Shown one piece after another: positions 21,304-32,449 of a DNA stretch of 64,000 nucleotides. The notes beneath the pieces were generated by a model. The model made no database searches, was not told the DNA's origin, and saw nothing but the letters and a program-made list of their open reading frames with translations. Every line of letters begins with the position of its first letter. Position 1 is the first letter of the stretch. This DNA is from Adiantum capillus-veneris. Lineage: Eukaryota > Streptophyta > Polypodiopsida > Polypodiales > Pteridaceae. The stretch lies in NCBI GenBank assembly GCA_014529385.2, contig CM043962.1, positions 45,639,598 to 45,703,597 of the forward strand. Direction: 5' to 3'. A program made the translations under genes and the position numbers.

Positions 21304-24081
21304 TCACGCACGCTCCATTGTGAGCTTACGAGCAAATGTTGTGCGAAAAAACCAATTGAACATCTCCTCCAAATAATTGGATTGCACCATTCCACCACCA
21401 TGTCGAGTATTTTTGAAGTACACTCCCCTTGCTCGATAATGGGACTTCTCCATGCCTTGAGTGCTAAAAATTTCAAGTGATCCATACTTGTGCATAAAAA
21501 ATGCACCATGCGCAAACAAGATATGCTGTTCACATGAGTAAACGATCCACATTATTAAATAAAAACAATCCCTTGTAATGAATACACCATGTAAAATGAC
21601 TTACCATGTAATGTGTGATGTTATTTTCACCCCAAGAAAGGGTGAAGACCTTGGTAAAATCCGCCAAGGCTTCTTGAAATGATTGGCGTTGTTCTTCTGT
21701 TGTGCTGTTAAGGCCCATAAGCTTGACCATTTTATCAAAATGTGCCCAAACTTGCTTGTGCTTGTTTGCAAGCTCGCTATTTGAATCATTGTCGGTAGTA
21801 GCTTTGCATAACTCCTTCCAAAGCTCCCAAAGGTTACCTGCCTGTTGGTTGGAGCTGTTTTGAGCATCACATTGACTTGGCTTTCCTTGGGAAACTTTCT
21901 TCAAAAAGTGTCTAGCTTTTTGTCCACTCATTGACACTTGTTGAGCAATTTCATGGGCCTCCCTTGTGTTTTTTGCAGCAACGATAGACACATTTCCACC
22001 GTGACAGCCAATGGAATTCAAGAGTACCTTCACTCTTTCGATCGCTTCTTGAGACTTTTCCAATGGTTTCATTGTGAAAGCATAGTCAATGTGGAGCTTC
22101 AAAAGCCTATCAAAGATGTGCATGAATGCGTGTAATGTACAAAAATGTACATTCGATAGAGGAAATCGAAAGATTGGATTCCAAGCGTGGTCCTTTTGAT
22201 CACGGTCTGGGGCATTGAGCATGGGATATCTCAGAATAGACGCTTCCCATTCTCTACCTTCATCTCCGACATCACAACAATCTAACCCTTGTTCTCCATG
22301 CCCTTGCCATGGAAGCATGGAACCGGCCTTTGCAATGCTCTTATGTGATTTGTTTCCATTAGGTTTGTACCCTCGAGTGCAAAATGGACAAGGCATGAGA
22401 GAAGAAGCCCCTTGTTTGCAGCCAAGCAAACATTTTATGGTCTTCAAATCCCCACCTAAGTGCCACTCCACATCATAACTACCAAAACCCTCAATCTCCA
22501 ACTTTTGACCTGCAATTTGGGAGTGTATTACTTCTATGATCCATGGAGTTCTCTCAAAAATCCATGAAAGTACTCCATTGGTCTCTTTGGGCATCTCAAT
22601 AGCACCCAACCACCGGATGTCTTTCTCTGATTGCACGCTAAAAGATGGGGTGGGAGATGGCTCGATTGAATCCCTTCGCTTGGTTTGCAGAAGGGCCTCG
22701 TTCATTAGAGTGACACGTAGCCTCTCTAACCTTCGGCCTTTCACTATTTGACACTCATCGAGTTTCAGCACAAAAACGACTTTTGTGCCAAGCACTACAA
22801 AATAAATAGTGCTAAGACCTTAAACTTCAGAGTTATAATAAGAATAATACCAAAGAAAAAAGTAAAGTGTGTCACCTTCTTCAGGTAACTCGTAAAATCT
22901 AAGCATGGCTTCTTGAAGCCTTCTAAGATCCACGAAAATATTGTTCCACATTGTGTAAGTAAAGCCCTTCTCCGAAGGTCTTATGGATTATTTCTTACCT
23001 TTTCCCCTTGTCTTTGTTGCGCACAAAGCATAAAGGGAAGTTGGCATTGTGTCCTCAATGTGTAGGTATGTCCCAATGCGGGAGAACACATCTTCGTTTG
23101 TGGCCTTCTTTGCGAGCTTGACCTTGTGAGGAACGGGAAATAGGTTTTCCACAATGCCATGTTCTTTGAGGGCATCCTTTAGGAGTTGGAAAATAGTCTG
23201 ATAGGCTTTGGTGCTGATTCCAGCCTCATCACAAGCTTGTTGAACGTCATCATCACTAACCACATTTCTTAATTTATACATAAGGTCCTTGGTGACTGCA
23301 TCCTTAATGTGCTCACCTCCAGGTGATTGTAAGATAGAAATCACGTCCTGGGTATTGAGACAACTAGTGAGAAGGTTGAATCGATCATCTTGGCTTGTTT
23401 CATCGCATGCCTCCTGGATGAAGTTTCTAGCAACAAATAAACATAAATGTTAGAAAATAGTGTGAAGTAAGAATGCATCATGCAAGTAAAGACCAAATCA
23501 CCTTGTGGCTATAACTCGTCGTTTGCGTGCTCCTCCCGAATGTGCAAGAGTTTCAATGGATGAATATGTGCGTTTGCGTTCCCTTGCACCAAGGGGTGTT
23601 TCTTTCAAGTATGTGATGGTGTTGGTAAGCTTCTGGATGTGGGACTCCTTTTCTTGCATTTGTTGTTCAAGAGTTTTAACTACCCTCTCCAAAGAGGCAA
23701 CACTCTCTTGTAATGCCGTCGTCTTGAGGTGAAGAACTTGACATCATGCATCCACATATGCAAAGAAGCACCTGCACCCATACACAACCGCTTGCAATAG
23801 CCTAACAAACCTGCTTCTCCCCTCCCAAGAAATTGAAGAAATGTGGAAAGGCTATTAAATGGTGGATGAAAGCGGCTTATAGGATCGTAAGGGTACAAAT
23901 GGCCATCCACCCAAATGTCAACATTGGTCTCACAAGCGGTGCGACGTTCCTGTGATGACTTTTGATCACCTTCACTAGTGGTCTTCGGTGCAAATGCCGT
24001 GGGTAAGCGAATATGTATGATTTTGGTGTGCGGAGTACGTGGTGGTGGAAGCAAACCATTTGTGATGTCCGTGAGCACCAT
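21304..24081 (-). pseudogene. Transposase-like multi-exon gene of the right arm
   Basis: First ATG at 24081. Exon 1 carries ETNVDIWVDGHLYPYDP and LGRGEAGLLGYCKRL, then a coiled coil (ERVVKTLEQQMQEKESHIQK) reached by a frame change near 23750, ending SSIETLAHSGGARKRRVIAT at a GTGATT donor (23501). Exon 2 (from 23426) has VVSDDDVQQACDEAGISTKA. A small exon at about 22960-22880 precedes the main exon (22795 to ~21604). The main exon has KVVFVLKLDECQIVKGRRLE, WHLGGDLKTIKCLLGC, a MPCPFCTRG zinc-type pair and NVHFCTLHAFMHIFDRLLKL. The last exon has SLEIFSTQGMEKSHYRARG. The spacing of DE, GGDLK..CPFC and QGxExxH resembles uncharacterised eukaryotic proteins I suspect are DDE-type transposases. That is inference. 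Confidence 0.6.
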
Positions 24082-24120
24082 GGAAGCTGTTGCGTGAGGA
24101 AGCAAATGATGAAAAGATAG

Positions 24121-24290
24121 AGGGGGAAGGGTAGAGAGGTTGAGGAAGATGGGAGGAGAGAAGGAGGGAGGGGTGGGAGGGAGAGATTGGGGAGGAGGAG
24201 GAAGGTAGGGGCAGGGAGGGAGAGGAGAGGGAGAGAGAGAGAGGAGGGAGGAGGGAGGAGAGAGGAGGAGGAGAGAACAAAATGTTCATT
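24121..24290. repeat. Purine-rich (GA/GGA) tract upstream of the transposase-like gene
   Basis: About 170 bases almost entirely G and A on the plus strand (polypyrimidine on the coding strand), just 5' of the transposase-like gene. The second copy has a pyrimidine-rich block at a similar place (61430-61560). It could be part of the promoter. From 24291 to 24632 I see only AT-rich DNA. Confidence 0.8.
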
Positions 24291-24632
24291 ACTTTTTGGG
24301 GGAAAAGAGTTTTGAAAAAATGGACTTTCTAAGCTTGTGGGTTAAAAAATGGGTCAAAAAATGATTTTTGGATATGTATATATGTTGGGAGGGAGTTTTA
24401 AGTTAGAAACAAGTAAAAATGAATTTTTTTTAAAAAAGTCAAATTTTGTCTCTTTGTGACCCACGTTGTTTTTGCTGATGTGGACACACCCCTATGCTTC
24501 CTTCACTTTAAAAAAAGCTAGAGAGAGAAAGTAACCCTTTAGGTCCACATCCTACATTTGTCTAAAAAAAAGGCTAGAAAAACCTACTCAAAACTACCTT
24601 CTTCAATGCCCTTGCCCCCTAAACCCCACACA

Positions 24633-24701
24633 ACATTAGCCTTAATCCCTAAAAATTAGGATTCCTTACAAGGCCCATGCAAGGTTCATATTTCTCCTAA
24701 T
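24633..24701 (-). repeat. Right terminal inverted repeat
   Basis: Read inward on the minus strand: ATTAGGAGAAATATGAACC, then GGGCCTTGTAAGGAATCC and GGGATTAAGGCTAAT. The same block ends the second copy at 61621-61703 (ATTAGGAAAAAATTGGACC, TGTAAGGATTCC, GGGATTAAAGCTAAT). Confidence 0.75.
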
Positions 24702-25547
24702 GCATCCAACAATGTGTACTGCTGTAAAGAATTCAAAGGTCAAGCAAAACAACAATTCAAATCATTCGCAATCGAGAGTAGTGTTGACCTCAATCACCGA
24801 GGTAATGTGCGTGCTCTTGCACATACAGCTCAATCACCATGGATACTTATATTTCCTTATTTCAATGGATCTTCCCTTGGCGATTTGATGGAGTGTGTGC
24901 CTACACCTTCTGGAAGCATCAGTGAAATTGTACTTGCCATGGGTAATCAAAAACACAAAAAACCAACTGAACTGGAGTTGCAGCAATGCAAGCTTATCAT
25001 CAATCATGCTTCGTCTTTGATTCATGCACTAATAAAAGCTTTGGTATTTGCACATGACAATGGAGTTATTCACAATGACCTTCACCCTTGGAACAATATG
25101 CTAGATTTTACTAGAGAGGGAATACCAAGGGTAGGCATTATAGATTGGGGTCTTGCCCTTCGACCACCATATGAGAGAAGACCAACAAATATTCGTCAGC
25201 CAAAAGAGCATGCCAAAAGGCCTTGGCGAGTAGCTGAACTATTGAATACCAGATATACATGCCCTTGGAGAAAATCAACCGATGTATATGCACTTGCATG
25301 GGTCATCAATCAGCTCATTATTTTTTGCAACAAATTCTGTGTATATTACAAACTTGACTTGATGCAAACAAGCATTGCTATCAAGCTTGCAGCCATACAG
25401 AATATAATCAACAATGCCTACCTTCTAGAGAATCCATATGAAATAAAGACGCTCGCTGATTTAGATAAAGATCTGGAACAGTTGCATATGCACCACGAAC
25501 AATGCTTGCGCCCCATCTCTGAAATGTGTATTTCTTTTTTCCACTAA
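24702..25547 (+). pseudogene. Protein kinase gene, 3' part (after the transposon)
   Basis: Resumes the kinase domain. YCCKEFKG probably carries the beta-3 Lys, and LIFPYFNGSSLGDLME is the hinge. The catalytic loop is HNDLHPWNN (residues 120-128 of this segment), with His-Asn-Asp in place of His-Arg-Asp. IIDWGLAL has DWG in place of DFG. STDVYALAWVINQL fits the subdomain IX Asp region. The Asp of the loop, the Asn and the DWG Asp are all present, so catalysis was plausible before the split. It ends 285 bases before the Helitron-like gene on the same strand and may be host gene or Helitron cargo. Confidence 0.78.
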
Positions 25548-25832
25548 GCCTAGAAAATTTATCACAACTACCAAGCTCTTTTTATTCATTATAGAGATTC
25601 TATTCTTTTCTTCCAACTTGTCTCTAACATTAGCATGCCCTTCTTTAGTATTAGCTAAAAGTTCCATTATGATTTGCAACAGTTCTTTGAACATTGATTT
25701 GTTGCCTACTTCTATTTTATTCACCCCTTCTACTTTTTTTTTTGTCATCCAATTTCATTGTATTAGACACTTCTAATTTGAATCGGGCTAATTTATATCT
25801 GTTGTGTTCACAGTTGCATGTAGGCTTTCCCA

Positions 25833-26591
25833 ATGGCAATCGCTACTACGTTATGTGCTACCTGTAAAAGACGCCGGGAATACGTCACTTTTCAAACTAT
25901 GAATAGAGGAAAAGTCCTAATCTGTCGTGTTGCTTCTTCATGGTTTAGTGTGCAACATATTTATGAGGCTTGGCAAGAGGAATGCAACATCACAGCTCAC
26001 AACATTTCCATCTATGGAAGGTGCGGCATTTGCAATCTATAAAAAAAAGATACCCATAACGATGGTCTTAATACCACACGCACGAAGCTAGCAAACGCAA
26101 CCTTACTACAAACAACTGCAATGCATTATCTCAAAGTGAATTGGACTTGCTGCTCTACTTGCTTGAAAAGTTCAAGAGCAAGCATCGTTGTCATCTTGCA
26201 ACCCGACTACATACAAGCCATCCTAAACACAAATGTACTAATTGTGCAACTCCTTAGTGTCATTGATGTCACAATCAGCGTCACAAAAACAGCAACTGCG
26301 GTTGCAAGAGGCCTGCTTGACAGAAGGTCGCTATTTGAAAATCCACTAATCTACTGGTCGACAAAGCAAAACATGTCTTGGCCACCTTCGTTACTTGCAA
26401 ACATGCCACTAGCCGCAGTGCTAGCATACAACATACAGAATAATCCAATTCTCAAGAAGTACCGGTGCATTGCTGAGCAGCCAAACAAAAAGACATCTAT
26501 CTGTATTCTATCACCATCAGCTATACAGAATATTGTAAGGGACCACTCAGAGAACAATCCATTTGAACTTATGCAACAAGCAGAAGCATAA
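25833..26591 (+). pseudogene. Helitron-like element: N-terminal Cys-rich region
   Basis: Starts at ATG 25833 after a plausible acceptor (TTCACAG). It has CATCKRRREYV and GRCGICNL Cys pairs, a stop at 26040, then a further frame from about 26121. That frame holds TCCSTCLKSS and later YRCIAEQPNKKTSIC. Helitron replicases often carry N-terminal zinc-finger-like Cys motifs, and this stretch leads directly into the Rep region, so I assign it there. Stops at 26040 and 26589 and at least one frame change show decay. Confidence 0.5.
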
Positions 26592-26606
26592 TGTGAAATT
26601 AGCATA

Positions 26607-28214
26607 TTGCAAAATTTGTTCAGCACAACAAAGAGAACTGCATTTACAGCTAAAGACAAACACGAGTTTAGTTCCATACAAATACGCGATACCACTTCTC
26701 TAAGAGAGCGAACAGTCAACTTTCAATACAATGGACTTCCGTCTCATGAATCTGAAGTACAGGATATTACATTCGAATCAGGGATATTCCCTTTCCTCTT
26801 CCCCATAGTAAAAGAAAACTACCAAGGAGAATTTGACTTTAGTGAATACATTAGAATGAGAATCAGAACTTCCTTCTCTGTGTACACATTGTACAAGACA
26901 TATTTGCTCATGATGTACCAATTGAAACAAGCTATCATGATTGCAAACTCCACAAATAGTACATTTTTGCAAAGGGATATTGATAACTACAAACGAGCAC
27001 ACACCGCGGCATCTACACATGATGCAATAAAGCATATTATTCGATACAATCTCCCAGCCACAATGCTAGGTACTCCACCATGGCATCGACAAAACTTGAG
27101 AGACCTGATAACAATGGTGGACTCATGGGGACTACCACATCTGTTCTTGACATTCACTGCTGATGAGGTTTCCCAAACAAGATGGCAAGAAGTCATCACA
27201 ATTGAAAACCTTGCTCAAGGCTACAACCAAGACTTAAAGTGGAACGATTGCCTTATAGAGTGTGCAACACTGTTTCACCTTCGCTTGCACGCATTCTTGA
27301 ATAAATACATCATCAATGGAAGCAACATAGTTGGCCATGTAGAGCATCACATGACGAAGTGCAAAATCGAGGCTCATTGCATGCACATGTCATACTGTGG
27401 ATCTCTAACGAAGATCTGTGTCGAGTTACAAACGAGATTACTGCATACATACCAGCAAAATCACAAGACATCTTCGAGCTGCGGACCCTCGTTACCACAA
27501 AACAGATACACAGATGCAGAGACTCTTGCAGAGTCATGGGATCAGCTAGAGTGTGCAAATACGGCTTCCCATTTGAACCACAGTACAACACGACTTCAAC
27601 TATGGATGCCTGTACTACTAGATGGCTTTACTACCGTCCTGGATATGACCATCGAAATGTTGTCCCATACCATCCCACAATCTTGCTCCTATGGAAGGCA
27701 CACATGAATATTCAAAGAGTCACAAATTCATCTATATCACATTACCTTCACAAATATGCAATGAAACCAGAACCCCTTGGAAAACTAAACCTCTCCACAG
27801 ATGATGCAGCAAGGCTTGTACTTCACGGCTTGGACAAAGTAAAGCTTCAACTAATTGCAGCCTCTGTATTATCAAAGCCAATATCTAGCAACAGAGGCAG
27901 CAATCAACTGTTTGAAGATTCCAATCATCACAAGGAGTGAACGGGTTGAATACATTGACTCCTCTCCACCATCACTACAGCAACGGTTGCTATCTCATAG
28001 CCAGACTATAGTTATGCATCCAATTGATTTATATTGTGCAAGGCCCCTTCATTTTGAAAAGATTACATTCTATGACTACCACAGAAGATACAAAATTCTA
28101 AAGCCACACGAACATTCTCATGTAGTGAGTTTTCGCGATGCGTACAAAAACAGCATCATAGAGAAACAACGCCTCGTAAGATTTACAGAGTATGATCCTG
28201 GCCATCAAACATAG
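26607..28214 (+). pseudogene. Helitron-like Rep (HUH endonuclease) domain
   Basis: Rolling-circle replication initiator. The first frame (26607 to ~27360) has SGIFPFLFPIVKENYQGEFD and WGLPHLFLTFTADEVSQTRW, as in Helitron Rep lead-ins, then VEHHMTKC. A one-base frame change at about 27360 leads to the HUH motif NRGSLHAHVILWI. Next come RVCKYGFPFEP (the CxxGFP motif) and SHYLHKYAMKPEP, matching the YxxKY catalytic tyrosine region. A further frame change near 27930 leads to EKITFYDYHRRYK, ending in TGA at 28212-28214. The copy is inactive as read. Confidence 0.85.
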
Positions 28215-28232
28215 GGATTCTTCTTCAATGTC

Positions 28233-29678
28233 TTGTTGCAAAAACTTCCCTTTAGGAATGAGATGGAACTTCTATCACCAACCAACACATCCTCTTCTTA
28301 CTTCTTGGAGTGCAAAATCCGATGGATGATTCTTGATGATGAAGACTTGGAGATGTACATAAATGAGTACACTCAATGCAATATGCTCATTTCTGAAAAT
28401 ACAGTACACACTTTAAATCTCATAAAAAAAAAGTTCATCCTCAACCGTGAAGATCCACTCACTTGTACAGTGAATGACACATTTGAACTAGGAGTATCTC
28501 AAAGTTGTGCTAGAATGCTGAAGCTACTGCAAGAGTTCGCTGAGACCAACAATGCAAGTCTGACCTCTCAACAGCAAGAAATCTTTGATCGTATATCAGG
28601 TCTAAGTAATGGCGTCCATGTCATTACAGGCATTCCAGGATGCGGAAAAACATTCCTCATAAAATTCTTCACCTCAAGCTTCATAAAAAAAAGTAAGACC
28701 GTTATCCTCACTGCATCAATTGGAGCAGTGGCTGCTCGCCTTAGCAGCCTTGCAACTACAGTCCACTATCCATTTAGGATTCCTTGTTCCAAACAACATT
28801 TTCCACAAGCAATTCATCCCATAGATGAAAGATTTGTCGCTATACATAGTGCCAACATCATTATTATAGACGAGATGTCAATGCTAATGAGTGAAATCTT
28901 CAATATGGTCGTTCACCAGATAGTTAACATCAACAACGGAACACTTCTTGACCCATTCAATCAGAAGTTCATCTTGCTTTTTGGGGATTTGGTGCAACTT
29001 CCTCCAGTCTGCCATCACCAGGAGCCATTATGCCATGTTTGCAACATACAAAACTCAGCTTACATCGCTGTAGCCACTACCCACAACATGACCTTCTCAG
29101 TTTGCCATGCTGCAGACCCCGCTTACATCCAATTCTTGGATACGATCTGTGTCAAGCAACCAATAGAACAACAGATAGCAGAAACACTTTCACAATGTGT
29201 AATTAATGAAACTGAACTCCTACGAGTAATGGATGATGCTACTACACTGATATGTACGCATAGGGAGGACGTATATAAGTACAACAACTTGATTCTGCAA
29301 AAGTCCTTCTCGGCATCTAATATTGTTGCCATTCCACTGAAGACCAATGCTCTTGACGAACCATTGCTGCAGGAATGGCTCCAGGACAAGGCATTCCATG
29401 AGATGGACAATACTGTAATTGGAGCTAGATGTATAATTACAGAAAAAATTAACTTGGCTATGGGTGCCGCGAATGGATCGACTTGTCGTACACTTTCCTA
29501 TTCATACAACAATACCGGTCAAATTGCTGCTATAGAAGTAATGCTACTTTCCACTAATACCACCATGACAGTACGAAGGACTAAACATGCTACAAGAGCA
29601 ATCAATTGCAAATGGTTCTACAAAAGCACATTCCCTTTGTCACTCGTGTATGCAATCACTGGACACAAATCTCAATGA
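28233..29678 (+). pseudogene. Helitron-like PIF1-family SF1 helicase domain
   Basis: Continues the Rep frame after TGA 28212-28214. Walker A is GIPGCGKT (residues 133-140 of this segment). Motif Ia is TASIGAVAARLSSL. Walker B is IIIIDEMSML (~210-218). LLFGDLVQLPPV is motif III. Motif VI is LVYAITGHKSQ at the end, cut by TGA where family members continue with Gly. Order and spacing match the helicase half of Helitron RepHel proteins. The last 68 bases begin a tandem duplication. Confidence 0.88.
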
Positions 29679-29988
29679 GAGACGATATCAAAGAAATCCA
29701 TCCTCATTATAAAACAAGGTTTCACCCTAGGATTGGCATACCTCATGTTCTCTTGTGTGACAGAAAGACGCCATCTCAAAATATTGAACATCCCAACCCC
29801 AATGGTTCCACAAAAGCACATTCCCTTTGTCACTCGCGTACGCAATCACTGGACACAAATCTCAATGAGCTACGATATCAAAGAAAGCCATCCTCATTAT
29901 AAAACAAGGTTTCGCCCCAGGATTGGCATACCTCATTTTCTCTCGTGACAGAAAGATGCCATCTCAAAATATTGAACATCCCAACCCC
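29611..29988 (+). repeat. Tandem duplication (190 + 188 bp) of the helicase 3' end
   Basis: Unit 1 is 29611-29800 and unit 2 is 29801-29988. Each starts AATGGTTCYACAAAAGCACA and ends CATCCCAACCCC, and each encodes motif VI followed by the same in-frame TGA. The units differ at scattered positions and a 2-base indel. A third start (AATGGTTAGACA) at 29989 diverges at once. Confidence 0.93.
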
Positions 29989-30172
29989 AATGGTTAGACA
30001 TTTCCTCGCTTATTTTTAGATATTTCCTCGCTTTTTTTTTCACAAACAAGTCCTCTACCTCTTTCGGTTTTTCATCTTGTAAGGTGCATGGACTACACAA
30101 TCAATTCTTTGACGACAGGTTTCTTCACTGCAGATTTCCTTCATAGCAAGTAACAACCTCCAACACCTCCTC

Positions 30173-31462
30173 ATGGACACCGATCAGGTAACCATTCCTT
30201 GAATTAGTCTATTTTGTAGCTACATTTTATGCCATTCGATATGTAGAAAACTCAACCATCATATTTATCTTTCTCTATCATTCAGATATTTGATAAATTC
30301 ATCAACATCGCAGCTACCTCAAAACTAAAAAACAATTATTTTGTATACCCATCTTCAAATCAAATGCGACTAGCAAATATGGCTAGCGAGGCCCCGACTG
30401 CATTCATTGAAGGGTTCCGCACAACTCAACTCCTCCACTCATACATCAATAAATGCAACAACACTAAAACAAAGAATATAGAAATAACGAGCTAAAGTTG
30501 GCAACAGGTACTTCGACCTCTTCATATTCTTGTACTGCAAACACTAAAAATTAACAAATTTGGTTGCTTCTACAACATCTAACCTTCTTTTTCTACAGGG
30601 TTACAAAAAGAGATACTGCTATCGTTCGGCATTGACTTTGATGAGTCAAACAAACTATTGCTTGACACAGAAGCCCAAGAAATATTGAACACAAAGACTA
30701 CTGGAATCACCACCTATGAAATCGAGATGCTGCACTACGGTTAAAAAATTGCCCTCAACAAATTGGTCGTTCTCGACAAAAATACAGCAAGCCAGGCACT
30801 TTCCAACATGGTCAAAGATTTTGGGAATGAATTCAAAGGGAACGAGAGAGAAATCTTAATTGATGAGAAATTCACCTGGCATTTTAATAGAGACCTTTTT
30901 GATGCCCGGATTGGTTGTCTCGAAAGCTTGAACCACTACATGGTAACCATATGCACCCCTTATAGAATATAATTATCTGATTATTATCTGCTTACATACT
31001 AATTGAGCACGTCACTTCAGTGTAGGACATCGATAACAAAACCAACAAGGAGATCCCCAACAACATAACAACTTCACAAGAGGAAGCAACACGTTCTGAC
31101 GCTGCTCCAACTCCCAAAAGACAACGACAGACGAAGAGAACTACATAGTTTACTCTATTAGGTGCAAAATCAATAATCGTGTTTACATAGGCATGACATC
31201 TGATTTTGAAGCTAGGAAAAGAGCACACATGACAAATCCACCAAAATGAATGAAACAAGATGTGTCGTCGTTTCCCCCATTTTGTCAAAACTTTGAGTTT
31301 CATGTACTGCACAATACACACGATAGGAACACTGCTATTGCATTGGAAGCACAAGAGATAATTACTCAAGATGAAACGTCCACCAAAGGATACAATAATT
31401 TGAAGGGACATCCTCCAAACTACAAGAAATACTATTATCTAAAACACCATAGAAAAATATAG
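30173..31462 (+). pseudogene. GIY-YIG endonuclease gene downstream of the Helitron-like replicase
   Basis: Four candidate exons: ATG 30173-30187 (MDTDQ, GTAACC donor); 30286-30507 (IFDKFINIAATSKLKNN, TAA at 30492); ~30599-30942 (LSFGIDFDESNKLLLD, a TAA inside, ATG/GTAACC donor); and 31026 on (DIDNKTNKEIP, PKRQRQTKRTT). A one-base shift at about 31144 enters the nuclease domain: IVYSIRCKINNRVYIGMTSD, then EARKRAHM (catalytic Arg and His positions). After a TGA at 31247 come AIALEAQEII (catalytic Glu) and KGYNNLKGHPPNY. This is a full GIY-YIG core of about 100 residues. The ~200-residue N-terminal part is unknown. It shares strand with Rep/helicase and starts about 190 bases after the duplication. 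Confidence 0.75.
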
Positions 31463-32050
31463 CGTGCAATGAAACTTAATCTTTGCTCTAAGGTAGCAAG
31501 TCTCGTTTAGTTTTCTCTTCTGTATTCAATTGCTTCTCAAGAGTCTTTTCCTCTAATATCTGTGATAACTTTTATGTTATGCTTCTCTATTATCTGTGAC
31601 ACTTTCTTTAAGTTATGTTCTGTTCAGGTTATGTTCTGCAATTTTTTCCCTGATGTCATATTATGTGTAGCTTATGTTCTTGCTTTCCTCTACAAGAACA
31701 TCATTCAGCTTTCAAGTTTTAGGTTTCAACCACTACATGTACTACAGCTCAATGGTTGACCAACATACTAGTCCGTCCACATTACCTAATTTCTTGTAAT
31801 AACACCAAGAGAAACAAACAATCCATTCCAACAACCCCATGTCTAATTCTTCTACAAAAAATGATCAGCTGATAAGAAACAAATCATGTAGCAACAACTT
31901 ATATATTTTACAAAAAAATTATACATGTACAAATGCTGCACCTTGCCTTTAGCACAAATTAATAGTATTCCTTGCTCTTTCTTCTCAATAACTCATTCCG
32001 GCACTCTCCAAATTTATGCCTTCTCCAACTTCATGCCTTCTCCTCCAAAG
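31463..32050. other. AT-rich stretch without gene
   Basis: No coding signal. It presumably holds the 3' end of the Helitron-like element. I looked for a hairpin followed by CTRR and found no convincing one. Confidence 0.5.
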
Positions 32051-32449
32051 CTTGGCAATCAAGGCATACTAGTTCATATTTTGAGAGCGGGTTACTGTTG
32101 GCCCTCTATGATGAGAGATGCTTATTTTTTGTGCAAGTCATGCCATGAATGCCAAGTGTTTGCAAACCAAAAGCTTTTGGCTGAGCCTCAAAAAGCTATA
32201 ACGTCTTTTGATGCATTTGCAAAATGGGGAGTGGATGCTGTAGGTCCAATGCCAAGGACCAAAAATGGCAAAAGGTAGATCCTTGTGGCTGTGGACTATT
32301 TGACAAAATGGGTGGAGGCAAGAGCGGTAAAAGATGTAGCAATAGGAAGAGTGGCCTCTTTTTTGTATGAACAGGTGTGTTGTAGGTTTGGAGCTCCTAT
32401 GGTTATCATTTCTGATTGTGGACCAGGGTTTAGGGGAAAACTTGTGTCA
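32051..32449 (+). pseudogene. Ty3/gypsy (Tat-like) integrase fragment
   Basis: Reads HILRAGYCWPSMMRDAY and CKSCHECQVFANQ (zinc-binding end). The integrase core follows: KWGVDAVGPMP, then after TAG 32276 ILVAVDYLTKWVEARAV, and FGAPMVIISDCGPGF with the second Asp. It breaks off before the catalytic Glu. It begins with a QG that matches the QG at which the element at 8182-10520 breaks off, so the two may be halves of one element or relatives. Confidence 0.85.

Larger units (their letters stand above)
15164..24701. mobile_element. 9.5-kb terminal-inverted-repeat DNA transposon with histone H3-like cargo
   Basis: Interrupts a kinase gene between its glycine loop and the next beta strands. Ends are inverted: ATTAGG then AAAAATATGAACC on the left, ATTAGG then AGAAATATGAACC on the right (read inward). 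A second block of similarity (GGGATTAAGG, TTAAT/CTAAT) lies about 30-60 bases in. Two plus-strand genes fill the left arm and two minus-strand genes the right arm, converging on nested palindromes at 19118-19978. A related truncated copy lies at 59950-61703 with the same right-end sequence and gene order. I cannot see a clear target-site duplication. The superfamily is not one I can name. Confidence 0.72.

Noticed and set aside
31145-31462. Penelope-like retroelement (these carry GIY-YIG)
   Set aside because: No Penelope-type reverse transcriptase is present around it. The neighbours are Helitron-like Rep and helicase.
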